From Pseudomonas sp. R5(2019) (GTDB lineage Bacteria; Pseudomonadota; Gammaproteobacteria; Pseudomonadales; Pseudomonadaceae): 64,000 bases of DNA. The notes below the pieces were generated by a model, which ran no database searches, had not been told where the DNA came from, and saw only the letters and a list, made by a program, of their open reading frames with translations. The position numbers were made by a program, and so were the translations under genes. The DNA is taken from NCBI RefSeq assembly GCF_009905435.1, contig NZ_JAAAMT010000004.1, forward strand, positions 62,001 through 126,000, given 5' to 3'. Below are positions 47,137 through 55,349 of the stretch, in pieces. How positions within the stretch are numbered: position 1 is the first letter of the stretch; each line of letters opens with the position of its first letter.

Positions 47137-47811
47137 ATGGCTTTGCTGGATAATGTGGTCAAGCAGCGCATGGTCGGTGCGCTGGTACTGGTGGCGCTGG
47201 CGGTGATTTTCCTGCCGATGCTGTTTTCCCGCGAGGATGAACAGCGCCAGGTGCGTGTCGAGGCCCCGGCGGCCCCGGCAGCGCCGACCATGCCTCAGGT
47301 TCAGGTCGAGCCCGTGCAGGTGCCCGAACCCGAAGTGATTCCCGAGCCGACCACGCAGGCGTCTGCAACCTCTTCGGCGCCCAGCATGCCCATTGCGCCC
47401 GCATCGACTGCACCCGCTGCAACGACGCAGCCGGCACCCGCCGTTGCCGCCAGCAAGCCGGCACCAGCACCCGCGCCGGCACCCGCCGCCAAGCCTGCCC
47501 CGGCCGCTGCACCGCCGGTCACCAGCGCCGCGAAGCCGGATACCGCGGCGAAAAAGGTCGATGCCAACGGCCTGCCCGTCAGCTGGTCGATCCAGCTGGC
47601 CAGCCTGTCCAGCCGGGCCAATGCCGAAGCCATGCAAAAAAAACTGCGCAGCCAGGGTTACAACGCCTATATCCGCACCAGCGGCGGCATGAACCGGGTA
47701 TTTGTCGGGCCTTTGGTCGAGCGCGCGGAGGCCGATCGCCTGCGTGATCTGCTGGACCGTCAGCAGAACCTCAAGGGATTTGTCGTGCGCTTCCAGCCCG
47801 AGCGCGGTTGA
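47137..47811 (+). CDS. SPOR-domain cell-division protein (DedD-like)
   Basis: A 224-residue bitopic inner-membrane protein. A short cytoplasmic start is followed by a membrane helix (VGALVLVALAVIFLPMLF, about residues 10-28), a long Pro/Ala-rich periplasmic linker (about 40-140) and a C-terminal SPOR domain (about 145-224, WSIQLASLSSRANAEAMQKK and MNRVFVGPLVERAEADRLRD). SPOR domains bind denuded peptidoglycan at the septum; in E. coli the equivalent gene between folC and cvpA is dedD. Seven bp after folC, with GAGGAG just before the folC stop. Length matches Pseudomonas homologues. Confidence 0.93.
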   Translation: MALLDNVVKQRMVGALVLVALAVIFLPMLFSREDEQRQVRVEAPAAPAAPTMPQVQVEPVQVPEPEVIPEPTTQASATSSAPSMPIAPASTAPAATTQPAPAVAASKPAPAPAPAPAAKPAPAAAPPVTSAAKPDTAAKKVDANGLPVSWSIQLASLSSRANAEAMQKKLRSQGYNAYIRTSGGMNRVFVGPLVERAEADRLRDLLDRQQNLKGFVVRFQPERG

Positions 47812-47897
47812 TCCAGGGCTTCACATCGCAATAGCCGCTTACCGACGGGCCAGCGCTCTGCTAAAATGCGGCGCCTAATCCGTCTGTAGGCTGCACT

Positions 47898-48452
47898 GTG
47901 GCATTTACCTGGGTCGACTGGGCGATCATCGCGATCATCGCCATTTCTTGTTTGATCAGTTTGAAGCGCGGTTTCGTCAAGGAAGCCTTGTCGCTGCTTA
48001 CCTGGATCATCGCCGGGGCCGTCGCCTGGATGTTCGGCGGTTCGTTGTCACAGTACCTGGAAAGCTATATTCAAACACCGTCGGCCCGCATCATCGCCGG
48101 CTGCGCCATTTTATTCGTTGCCACCTTGCTGGTCGGCGCGATGGTCAACTTTCTCATCGGCGAACTGATTCGCGTCACCGGGCTTTCCGGGACCGATCGT
48201 TTCCTCGGCATGGCCTTTGGTGCCGCTCGCGGCGGCTTGCTGGTGGTTGTGGCCGCCGGGCTTCTGAGCCTGGGGCCGGTACAGCAGGATCCGTGGTGGC
48301 AAGAGTCTCGGCTCTTGCCCCGATTTCTATTGGTCGCAGACTGGTCGAAAAACCTCATACTGGGGATGTCCAGTCAGTGGCTTGCCAGCGGGATCAGCGC
48401 ACCGGCTGATCTTCCGTTCAAGGAGCAACTCTTGGGGCCCAAGACGCCATGA
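47898..48452 (+). CDS. cvpA: CvpA family membrane protein
   Basis: A 184-residue inner-membrane protein with four hydrophobic segments (about residues 5-22, 30-48, 65-85 and 100-122) and the family signature LSGTDRFLGMAFGAARGGLLV. A GTG at 47898 is the start; no ATG fits and the predicted fold needs the first helix. CvpA is needed for colicin V production in E. coli and affects envelope integrity; its molecular task is not settled. It lies directly before purF, as in most gammaproteobacteria, and the two are probably one transcript. Confidence 0.93.
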   Translation: MAFTWVDWAIIAIIAISCLISLKRGFVKEALSLLTWIIAGAVAWMFGGSLSQYLESYIQTPSARIIAGCAILFVATLLVGAMVNFLIGELIRVTGLSGTDRFLGMAFGAARGGLLVVVAAGLLSLGPVQQDPWWQESRLLPRFLLVADWSKNLILGMSSQWLASGISAPADLPFKEQLLGPKTP

Positions 48453-48493
48453 GTGTTGTTCAGTTCAGATTCATTAAGTAGGGGTTGCGTCGC

Positions 48494-49999
48494 ATGTGTG
48501 GCATCGTCGGTATCGTCGGTAAGTCGAACGTCAATCAGGCGCTGTATGACGCGCTAACCGTCCTCCAGCACCGCGGCCAGGACGCTGCCGGTATTGTGAC
48601 CAGCCATGATGGCCGGTTATTCCTGCGCAAGGACAACGGGCTGGTTCGGGATGTATTCCAACAGCGCCATATGCAGCGCCTGGTAGGGCACATGGGTATC
48701 GGCCACGTCCGTTACCCGACCGCGGGCAGCTCGACCTCGGCAGAGGCCCAGCCGTTCTACGTCAACTCGCCGTATGGCATCACCCTGGCGCACAACGGTA
48801 ACCTGACCAACGTTGAACAGTTGGCCAAGGAGATCTACGAGTCCGATCTGCGCCACGTCAACACCAATTCCGATTCGGAAGTGCTGCTCAACGTCTTCGC
48901 CCATGAGCTGGCGGTGCGTGGCAAGCTGCAACCGACTGAAGAAGACGTGTTTGCCGCGGTAACCGATGTGCACAATCGCTGCCGTGGCGGTTACGCCGTG
49001 GTGGCCATGATCACTGGTTACGGCATCGTCGGTTTCCGCGATCCGAATGCCATTCGTCCGATCGTGTTCGGCCAGCGTCACACCGACGAAGGCGTCGAAT
49101 ACATGATCGCCTCCGAAAGCGTCTCGCTGGACGTGCTCGGCTTCACCCTGATTCGCGACCTCGCGCCGGGCGAAGCGGTGTACATCACCGAAGACGGTCA
49201 GCTGCACACCCGTCAGTGCGCGACCAATCCGCAATTGAACCCGTGCATCTTCGAACACGTCTACCTGGCCCGTCCTGACTCGATCATCGACGGCGTCTCG
49301 GTCTACAAGGCGCGTCTGCGCATGGGCGAGAAGCTGGCCGAGAAGATCCTGCGCGAGCGTCCCGAGCACGATATCGACGTGGTCATCCCGATTCCGGACA
49401 CCAGCCGTACCGCTGCACTGGAGCTGGCGAACCACTTGGGCGTGAAATTCCGCGAAGGTTTCGTCAAGAACCGCTACATCGGCCGGACCTTCATCATGCC
49501 GGGCCAGGCAGCGCGCAAGAAATCCGTGCGCCAGAAGCTCAACGCCATCGAACTGGAATTCCGCGGCAAGAACGTGATGCTGGTGGACGACTCGATCGTT
49601 CGTGGTACCACTTGCAAGCAGATCATTCAGATGGCCCGCGAAGCCGGTGCCAAGAATGTCTACTTCTGCTCGGCCGCCCCAGCGGTGCGCTTCCCGAACG
49701 TGTATGGCATCGACATGCCAAGCGCCCATGAGCTGATCGCCCACAACCGCAGCACCCAGGACGTGGCCGACCTGATTGGCGCAGACTGGCTGGTCTACCA
49801 GGACCTGTCTGACCTGATCGAAGCGGTCGGTGGCGGCAAGGTCAAGATCGAGCACTTCGACTGCGCGGTATTCGACGGCCAGTACGTCACCGGCGACGTC
49901 GACGAAGCCTACCTGGACAAGATCGAGCAGGCCCGTAACGACGCTTCCAAGGCCAAGACTCAGGCCGTCAGCGCGATCATCGACCTTTACAACAACTGA
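48494..49999 (+). CDS. purF: Amidophosphoribosyltransferase
   Basis: A 501-residue class II glutamine amidotransferase fused to a phosphoribosyltransferase. The Cys2 nucleophile follows the initiator Met ([11 protein letters not shown]), so the ATG at 48494 is required and the TTG at 48485 is rejected. [21 protein letters not shown], and the PRPP loop [17 protein letters not shown] are present. It catalyses the first step of purine synthesis. It follows cvpA by 41 bp and precedes metZ by 11 bp, with AGGAG in the gap for metZ. Confidence 0.97.
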   Translation: MCGIVGIVGKSNVNQALYDALTVLQHRGQDAAGIVTSHDGRLFLRKDNGLVRDVFQQRHMQRLVGHMGIGHVRYPTAGSSTSAEAQPFYVNSPYGITLAHNGNLTNVEQLAKEIYESDLRHVNTNSDSEVLLNVFAHELAVRGKLQPTEEDVFAAVTDVHNRCRGGYAVVAMITGYGIVGFRDPNAIRPIVFGQRHTDEGVEYMIASESVSLDVLGFTLIRDLAPGEAVYITEDGQLHTRQCATNPQLNPCIFEHVYLARPDSIIDGVSVYKARLRMGEKLAEKILRERPEHDIDVVIPIPDTSRTAALELANHLGVKFREGFVKNRYIGRTFIMPGQAARKKSVRQKLNAIELEFRGKNVMLVDDSIVRGTTCKQIIQMAREAGAKNVYFCSAAPAVRFPNVYGIDMPSAHELIAHNRSTQDVADLIGADWLVYQDLSDLIEAVGGGKVKIEHFDCAVFDGQYVTGDVDEAYLDKIEQARNDASKAKTQAVSAIIDLYNN

Positions 50000-50010
50000 G
50001 GAGCAGCGGC

Positions 50011-51222
50011 ATGACACAGGATTGGGATGCCGGGCGACTGGACAGTGACCTGGAAGGCGTAGCATTCGACACGCTGGCCGTCCGGGCGGGCCAGCACCGC
50101 ACGCCGGAAGGTGAGCACAGCGATCCGCTGTTCTTCACCTCCAGCTACGTGTTCCGCACCGCAGCCGATGCGGCTGCGCGGTTCGCTGGTGAAGTACCGG
50201 GCAACGTTTATTCGCGCTACACCAACCCGACCGTTCGGGCCTTCGAAGAGCGCATCGCTGCGCTTGAGGGCGCCGAGCAGGCGGTTGCCACCTCCACCGG
50301 CATGTCGGCGATTCTGTCGACCGTCATGAGCCTGTGCAGCGCCGGTGACCACGTGCTGGTCTCGCAGAGTGTATTCGGCTCGACCATCAGCCTGTTCGAG
50401 AAGTACTTCAAGCGCTTCGGCGTCGAAGTCGACTACGTGCCGTTGGCGGATGTGGCGGGCTGGGATGCGGCGATCAAGGCCAACACCCGCCTGCTGTTCG
50501 TCGAAACCCCGTCCAACCCGCTGGCTGAGCTGGTCGACATCACCGCACTGGCCGAAGTGGCACATGCCAAGGGCGCCATGCTGGTGGTCGACAACTGTTT
50601 CAGTACGCCGGCCTTGCAGCAACCGCTCAAGCTCGGCGCCGACATCGTCGTGCACTCGGCCACCAAGTTCATCGACGGCCAGGGCCGTTGCATGGGCGGT
50701 GTGGTTGCCGGTCGCAGCGAGCAGATGAAGGAAGTGGTCGGGTTCCTGCGCACCGCCGGGCCGTCGTTGAGCCCGTTCAACGCCTGGATCTTCCTCAAGG
50801 GCCTGGAAACGCTGAACCTGCGCATGCGCGCTCACTGCGCCAATGCCCAGGTTCTGGCTGAGTGGCTGGAGCAGCAGGACGGCATCGAGAAGGTGCACTA
50901 CGCAGGTCTGGCCAGCCACCCGCAGCACGAACTGGCCAAGCGCCAGATGCGCGGCTTCGGTGCGGTGGTCAGCTTTGAGGTCAAGGGCGGCAAAGAGGGC
51001 GCCTGGCGCTTTATCGATGCCACCCGGTTGATTTCGATCACCGCCAACCTGGGCGACAGCAAAACCACCATCACCCACCCGGGCACCACTTCCCACGGCC
51101 GTCTGTCGCCGCAGGAGCGTGAGGCTGCCGGTATTCGCGACAGCCTGATCCGGGTGGCCGTGGGGCTGGAAGACGTAGCTGACCTGCAGGCTGATCTGGC
51201 ACGGGGCCTGGCCGCTCTGTGA
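50011..51222 (+). CDS. metZ: O-succinylhomoserine sulfhydrylase
   Basis: A 403-residue Cys/Met-metabolism PLP enzyme. The PLP lysine is in VVHSATKFIDGQGRCMGG, with NVYSRYTNPTVRAFEERIAALEG, ETPSNP and DNCFSTPALQ as family motifs. It takes O-succinylhomoserine and sulfide to homocysteine, the direct sulfhydrylation route of Pseudomonas. The start is fixed by GGAGCAGCGGC before ATG. The distance to purF is 11 bp. The usual next gene, an SDR, is reduced to a scrap at 51225. Confidence 0.95.
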   Translation: MTQDWDAGRLDSDLEGVAFDTLAVRAGQHRTPEGEHSDPLFFTSSYVFRTAADAAARFAGEVPGNVYSRYTNPTVRAFEERIAALEGAEQAVATSTGMSAILSTVMSLCSAGDHVLVSQSVFGSTISLFEKYFKRFGVEVDYVPLADVAGWDAAIKANTRLLFVETPSNPLAELVDITALAEVAHAKGAMLVVDNCFSTPALQQPLKLGADIVVHSATKFIDGQGRCMGGVVAGRSEQMKEVVGFLRTAGPSLSPFNAWIFLKGLETLNLRMRAHCANAQVLAEWLEQQDGIEKVHYAGLASHPQHELAKRQMRGFGAVVSFEVKGGKEGAWRFIDATRLISITANLGDSKTTITHPGTTSHGRLSPQEREAAGIRDSLIRVAVGLEDVADLQADLARGLAAL

Positions 51223-51224
51223 TC

Positions 51225-51281
51225 GACTGGTCGTGCGACATGGTCGACGGCGGCATGACCAGGAAGATGATCTGGGCGTAA
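51225..51281 (+). pseudogene. C-terminal scrap of a deleted short-chain dehydrogenase gene
   Basis: Right after the metZ stop the sequence reads, in one frame to a TAA at 51279-51281, DWSCDMVDGGMTRKMIWA. VDGGMTRKMI is the usual end of the SDR gene that follows metZ in other Pseudomonas (PA3106-like). Only about 14 residues remain, and nothing before them belongs to an SDR, so the body of the gene was deleted. Too short to be more than an inference. Confidence 0.6.
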
Positions 51282-51379
51282 CAGCAAGCAACGAGTTTCA
51301 CGCGGTATTGGAAGCGGTTTGGGCAGGTAGGTGGAAAGGGTCGATTTGAAGCTTTTTTAAAAAAACTTCAATCAGGGTA

Positions 51380-51408
51380 TTGACTTAGGTCCGCTACCTG
51401 CGTAAATT
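51380..51408 (+). promoter_or_regulatory. Promoter of the Val-Asp tRNA group
   Basis: TTGACT (51380-51385), 17 nt, TAAATT (51403-51408), then a GC-rich TCGCGGCC stretch that may be a stringent discriminator. An A/T tract sits just upstream (51350-51370), resembling an UP element. Confidence 0.75.
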
Positions 51409-51459
51409 TCGCGGCCTCAGCGAAGCAAAGCTAGCCAGCGAAAGCGAAGCGAAGCAAAA

Positions 51460-51535
51460 GGGTGATTAGCTCAGCCGGGAGAGCATCTGCCTTACAAGCA
51501 GAGGGTCGGCGGTTCGATCCCGTCATCACCCACCA
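51460..51535 (+). tRNA. tRNA-Val (TAC)
   Basis: A 76-nt cloverleaf starting GGGTGATTAGCTCAGC, anticodon TAC in CTGCCTTACAAGCAG, T arm GGTTCGATCC, encoded CCA. Confidence 0.97.
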
Positions 51536-51614
51536 CTTCCTGAGATGTTCCTGATTCAAGCTTCCAAAAGAAGTGTTGAGTAAGAGAGGAACCGGACGAG
51601 AGTCCACACTATGC

Positions 51615-51691
51615 GCAGCGGTAGTTCAGTCGGTTAGAATACCGGCCTGTCACGCCGGGGGTCGCGGGTTCGAGTCCCGTCCGCTGCGCCA
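51615..51691 (+). tRNA. tRNA-Asp (GTC), copy 1
   Basis: A 77-nt cloverleaf starting GCAGCGGTAGTTCAGTC, anticodon GTC in CGGCCTGTCACGCCG, encoded CCA. Confidence 0.97.
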
Positions 51692-51790
51692 CTTTTCTCC
51701 AGATCGGGGTAACATCCGGTTTGAGGTTTGAAGGCACCGAAGCCTTCATGCCAGATCCCAGTTTCAATCAGGCGAAAGTCTGAGCGATAC

Positions 51791-51867
51791 GCAGCGGTAG
51801 TTCAGTCGGTTAGAATACCGGCCTGTCACGCCGGGGGTCGCGGGTTCGAGTCCCGTCCGCTGCGCCA
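51791..51867 (+). tRNA. tRNA-Asp (GTC), copy 2
   Basis: Same 77-nt sequence as the copy at 51615, separated from it by 99 bp. The terminator at 51908 follows. Confidence 0.97.
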
Positions 51868-51907
51868 TATCCGCCTCGAGGCCCTTGAACTCCTCGAAGC
51901 AACAAAG

Positions 51908-51933
51908 AAAGCGACCTTCGGGTCGCTTTTTTT
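51908..51933 (+). terminator. Terminator of the Val-Asp-Asp tRNA group
   Basis: AAAGCGACC-TTCG-GGTCGCTTT, a stable tetraloop hairpin, with a T7 tail ending in G. Confidence 0.92.
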
Positions 51934-51980
51934 GTGACTGTGATTTGTCGATCGAGTTTATCAATTTTCCGCGTTTTCAT

Positions 51981-52148
51981 GTAGGAGCGGCGGTCCGGCG
52001 TCCCGGCCTGGCCGCGATGGGCTGCGAAGCGGCCCCCGACGATTCTGAAACCGCTGCACTTGCAAGATATGTTGCAGATATCGCTGGCCTCAGGGGCCGC
52101 TGCGCGGCCCATCGCGGCCAGGCCGGGACGCCGGACCGCCGCTCCTAC
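51981..52148. repeat. Large perfect inverted repeat (42-bp arms)
   Basis: The 42 bases at 51981-52022 recur in reverse complement at 52107-52148 with an 84-bp centre that holds a second, shorter inverted pair (GCGAAGCGGCCCC against GGGGCCGCTGCGC). The outer ends GTAGGAGCGGC resemble REP-family ends, so it may be a REPIN of an extended type or a remnant of a non-coding mobile unit. There is no gene inside it. It lies between the tRNA terminator and the aromatic operon's 3' end. Confidence 0.85.
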
Positions 52149-52173
52149 AGTTACCGCTTGCATCCGAAGATGT

Positions 52174-53409
52174 TTATTCGCCCGCGCTTTGATCCCAACG
52201 CCCCATCAACGCATTGGACGGCAACTGCTCATCCAGCAATTTCCTCGCCGTCTCTACCCCCGCCACCGGCAGCCCCTCAGGGTTCAACAACCCAATCTGT
52301 ACCAGCACGCTGGCCTGGTCCCAGTAGATATGCTCATGGTAGAGCTTGTCGCCACGGAACTTGATCACGCCCAGCATAGGTATCTCAACGTATTTGCCAG
52401 TCGGAACCACGTTGGGCAGCATCCAGTCGATTTCGGTGCTGTGGGTGAAGCACATGATGAATTCATCGACGATCTGCAGCGCGCCGACGGTGCGGGAGAT
52501 CGGGATAAGTTTCATGTCCGGTGGATTGCCGTGGACAAAATGGTGTTGGTAGAAGCGGCTCAGCTCTTTTGCGCCGACACCGCCGGTCATGGTCGGAATA
52601 TGGTTGACGTAGGGTTCGGCGACCATGGTTGCCATGGTGGCGGGTACGTCGCGGGTGCCGAACTCGTGGCGGATGTGTTCTTCCCATAGGGCTGACAGGT
52701 TGAAGTTTGGCCCTATCTCGCGCTTGAGCGCGGCGATGCTGCGTTCGTGGGCCATCAACGAGGCCGGTTTGTCGTAGTGCATGCCGCCGGCCCGGGCGAA
52801 GGCGTGGTCGACACCTGGGTACACGTAGACTTCAGCCTTGTCGTTGCCGGCCAGGTGCTCGCTGATCCGGGCGCGGGCATTGGCGTCGCAGTAGCCATCG
52901 TTTTCAGCAAAATGCAGCACCAACCGGCCTTTGAGGTTCTCGGACTCGTGCAGCAGGTGTTCGATGCCCATGCCGTAATAGCCGACTGCGCAGGCCACTT
53001 GGGTGCGCGTGGCGGTCAGCCAGGCCAGCTTGCCGCCCATGCAGAAGCCGACGTAGCCCAGGCCGCTGTCTTCGACTTCCGGCAGGGCGCGCAGGGCGCT
53101 GAAGCTGGCGTCGATGTCGGTGATAGCCTTGTCCACGTCCAGGCGCTGGAACAGGTCGATGGCAATGGCGAAATCCGCTTCGGTGTAGCCCAGGTCGATA
53201 CCCGGTTGCAGGCGCCAGAACAGGTCCGGCACCAGTGCGACATAACCTTCCTCGGCGTAGAAGTCAGCCACCGCACGCATGTTGGCGTTCACGCCGAAAA
53301 TTTCCTGGCCGATCACCACCCCGGGGCCCTTGCCGCCGACCGGCACTGCCAGATAGCCGCTGAAGGTGGCGCTGCTGTCCGTTGCCGGGATTTCAATCAT
53401 CTTGCCCAT
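52174..53409 (-). CDS. Dienelactone hydrolase fused to an NTF2/SnoaL-like domain
   Basis: A 411-residue two-domain protein. Residues about 1-235 form a dienelactone hydrolase: nucleophile GFCMGGKLAW (Cys), Asp in AENDGYCD, His in GVDHAFARAGG, and the start MIEIPATDSSATFSGYLAVP. Residues about 245-400 are an NTF2-like/SnoaL-type domain (HHFVHGNPP, DEFIMCFTHSTEIDWMLP, HEHIYWDQASVL) often seen in small lactonases and cyclases. The nucleophile side may open a lactone and the second domain may bind or isomerise it. The start at 53409 has GGCAGATGAT before it and MIEI at 53400 is an alternative. Last gene of the catabolic operon; the 28-bp gap to the SDR supports cotranscription. Confidence 0.9.
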   Translation of the reverse strand: MGKMIEIPATDSSATFSGYLAVPVGGKGPGVVIGQEIFGVNANMRAVADFYAEEGYVALVPDLFWRLQPGIDLGYTEADFAIAIDLFQRLDVDKAITDIDASFSALRALPEVEDSGLGYVGFCMGGKLAWLTATRTQVACAVGYYGMGIEHLLHESENLKGRLVLHFAENDGYCDANARARISEHLAGNDKAEVYVYPGVDHAFARAGGMHYDKPASLMAHERSIAALKREIGPNFNLSALWEEHIRHEFGTRDVPATMATMVAEPYVNHIPTMTGGVGAKELSRFYQHHFVHGNPPDMKLIPISRTVGALQIVDEFIMCFTHSTEIDWMLPNVVPTGKYVEIPMLGVIKFRGDKLYHEHIYWDQASVLVQIGLLNPEGLPVAGVETARKLLDEQLPSNALMGRWDQSAGE

Positions 53410-53437
53410 ATCATCTGCCTCATTCGGTTATCAGGTT

Positions 53438-54226
53438 TTATTGGCTGTCACGGTGCTGTTGGAACCAGACCCGCGGCGACACGCCACGGTCCGGCCCGAG
53501 AATCGAAAAACCGCCGTCTACTGGCACATCGACACCGGTCATCCAGCCGGCGCCCGCGCTGCACAAAAAGGCCACCACGCTGCCGATCTCATGGCCCCGG
53601 CCAATGCGCCCGAGCGGGTGAAACGGCGCCCCGACCTGATCGGCCAACTGCGGATCGTTGCCGCTGAATTCGGCCACGCTCGGCGACCAGGTCCAGGCCG
53701 GGGACACGCTTAGCACGCGGACTCCCTCCGGGGCCAGGGTCATGGCCAGGTTTTTGCTGAGTTGCAGGATGCCGGCCTTGGACGCGGGGTAGAGCGCTCG
53801 CCCGGCCGCGCCGAATTTTCCACCGGTACTGCCAATGTTGATCACCACGCCGCCGCTGGGCAGGTGCGCCGCGGCCTTCTGGGTAAAGATCGCCGCCGAC
53901 ACCAGATTGACGTTCAGGGTTTTCAGCCACTGCGCCCGGTCCGAGGCCAGCCCATGATCGGCATACAGACAGGCATTGTTGACCAGAATGTCGAGCCTGC
54001 CGAAGCGTGCCAGCGTAGCAATGATGCAGGCGTCGATGTCTTCGTCGCGCTCCACGTCACAGGCTGAAAACGCGCAACCCAATTCATCCGCCAGTGCCTG
54101 ACCGCTGTCAGCGTTGCGCCCGACCAGCATCACCTGTGCGCCCTCGGCCAACAGCTGACGAGCGATGTCCAGGCCCAGCCCTTGCGTACTGCCGGTAATA
54201 ATCGCGACCTTGCCTTCGAGCATCAT
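53438..54226 (-). CDS. Short-chain dehydrogenase, candidate dihydrodiol dehydrogenase
   Basis: A 262-residue classical SDR. The dinucleotide motif is ITGSTQGLGLDIA, NNACLYADH, IGSTGGK has the catalytic Ser, and YPASK has the Tyr and Lys. DVPVDGGFSIL is the end signature. In context with a Rieske dioxygenase it would oxidise a cis-dihydrodiol or dihydrodiol carboxylate to the diphenol, with NAD. The start at 54226 follows GGAGG by 8 nt and gives MMLEGKVAIITG; the second Met (54223) is equally possible. A long open frame extends upstream to 54832 but is only an alternative reading of the isochorismatase-type gene. The start overlaps that gene's stop. Confidence 0.9.
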   Translation of the reverse strand: MMLEGKVAIITGSTQGLGLDIARQLLAEGAQVMLVGRNADSGQALADELGCAFSACDVERDEDIDACIIATLARFGRLDILVNNACLYADHGLASDRAQWLKTLNVNLVSAAIFTQKAAAHLPSGGVVINIGSTGGKFGAAGRALYPASKAGILQLSKNLAMTLAPEGVRVLSVSPAWTWSPSVAEFSGNDPQLADQVGAPFHPLGRIGRGHEIGSVVAFLCSAGAGWMTGVDVPVDGGFSILGPDRGVSPRVWFQQHRDSQ

Positions 54227-54819
54227 GCCAAGTCCTCCAGTGCCTGATTGACGTCGCTGATGCGGGCGATCAGCGCCATGCTTGCCAGCGAGGCCGCCTG
54301 TACGCCGCTGTCTGCGCAGGCGCAGGCATCCGCTGCCACGGTCACTTCGAAGCCGCAATCGACCGCATGGCGCACCGTGCTTTCCACCACGGAGTGGGTC
54401 GCCACACCGGCGATCAGCAGGTGCGAGGGATTGAACTGGCGCACCACGGTTTCCAGCGGCGAGCCATAAAAGGCATTGATCCGGTGATGGGTGACGACGA
54501 ATTCGCGGCGGCTGTCGAGCGGCGCCAGGGCGCTGAAAAACTCGGCGCCCCAGCTGCCTTCCTGAGCAGCGCCGATGGCGGCGACATTGCGCAGAATCGG
54601 CGCATTCTGGATCAGGTCGGCGTAGTCCGGGCGAAACGCCACGCGTACGTGAACGATCGGCCAGCCCTTTGCCCGTGCTCCAGCCAATAATCTGCCGGCA
54701 GCGTCGAGCAGTAATGCGCGCCCGCTGTCGTCGGCACCCAGCCCGACCCGAATCTTGCCTTCGGGGTGCAGTACGTCGTTCTGATAGTGCAGTGCGATCA
54801 CCACCGGCGCGTTCATCAC
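54223..54819 (-). CDS. Isochorismatase-fold protein with all three triad positions substituted
   Basis: A 198-residue protein of the isochorismatase/cysteine-hydrolase fold. By alignment with the family, the catalytic Asp (usually DxQND) is His in ALHYQND, the Lys (usually VVTKxR) is His in VVTHHR, and the nucleophile Cys (usually TxxCVEST) is Val in GVATHSVVEST. The fold motifs around each position are preserved, so it is not random decay. It overlaps both neighbours (ATGA and TGATG types) in the Rieske operon, so it is translated. It may be a non-hydrolytic binder or use a metal or different chemistry. Hydrolase annotation by name alone would be misleading. Confidence 0.85.
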   Translation of the reverse strand: MMNAPVVIALHYQNDVLHPEGKIRVGLGADDSGRALLLDAAGRLLAGARAKGWPIVHVRVAFRPDYADLIQNAPILRNVAAIGAAQEGSWGAEFFSALAPLDSRREFVVTHHRINAFYGSPLETVVRQFNPSHLLIAGVATHSVVESTVRHAVDCGFEVTVAADACACADSGVQAASLASMALIARISDVNQALEDLA

Positions 54820-55349
54820 ACGAACACCTCAAGGTTGGCGAACACGTCGTTGCAGTTGATCAGGTCCACGCGCTTGAGCTGGATCTGCCAGCCGCCGCTT
54901 TCCTGAGCGGCCAGCTTGTAGGTGTAGCGGCCGGCGAGCTGGCGTTGCTCCAGGCGCCATTCGCTGTATTGGAAGCTGGCGCTGACGACTAACAGGCCCT
55001 GGGCGTCGAGGCCTTCGATCATCACGTTGCCGACCAGGTGGGCGGTCTGGGTCTGCGGTTGCTGAGACCAGTTGCGGGCGTTTTCCACCCGGCGAATCCG
55101 CACTTCACGCAGCATGCGGTTTTCCCAGAACAGCGAGATATGGTCGAAAGGGTTGTCCTGTTCGTGCTTGTGCGGCACCCAGTACATCCCGGTGGCGGTG
55201 AACAGCGTGTCCCATTCCCAGAAGCGCCGCTCATCCAGCAGTCGCGCCTCCTGGTAGAGAAACTGTTCGATCTGGCGCAGGGTCTCGGTCGGGACCTGGG
55301 CGGGGGTCAACTGGCGGGTGTCGACGTCGATTCGGCGATCAAGCAGCAT
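54816..55349 (-). CDS. Aromatic-ring-hydroxylating dioxygenase, beta subunit
   Basis: A 177-residue small subunit with the cone-shaped NTF2-like fold of Rieske dioxygenase beta chains. It has the family segments QFLYQEARLLDERRFWEWDTLF and FATGMYWVP-type core, and ends VDLINCNDVFANLEVFV. It has no metal site and supports the alpha3beta3 assembly. It overlaps the alpha gene at its start (55349 lies inside alpha's last codons) and the isochorismatase-like gene at its stop, giving strict stoichiometric translation. Partner: alpha subunit at 55339-56670. Confidence 0.93.
   Translation of the reverse strand: MLLDRRIDVDTRQLTPAQVPTETLRQIEQFLYQEARLLDERRFWEWDTLFTATGMYWVPHKHEQDNPFDHISLFWENRMLREVRIRRVENARNWSQQPQTQTAHLVGNVMIEGLDAQGLLVVSASFQYSEWRLEQRQLAGRYTYKLAAQESGGWQIQLKRVDLINCNDVFANLEVFV

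Noticed and set aside
53438-54832. A 464-residue open frame on the minus strand
   Set aside because: Its first half is a frame-shifted reading of the isochorismatase-type gene with arginine-rich, biased composition. Only the SDR part from 54226 is real.
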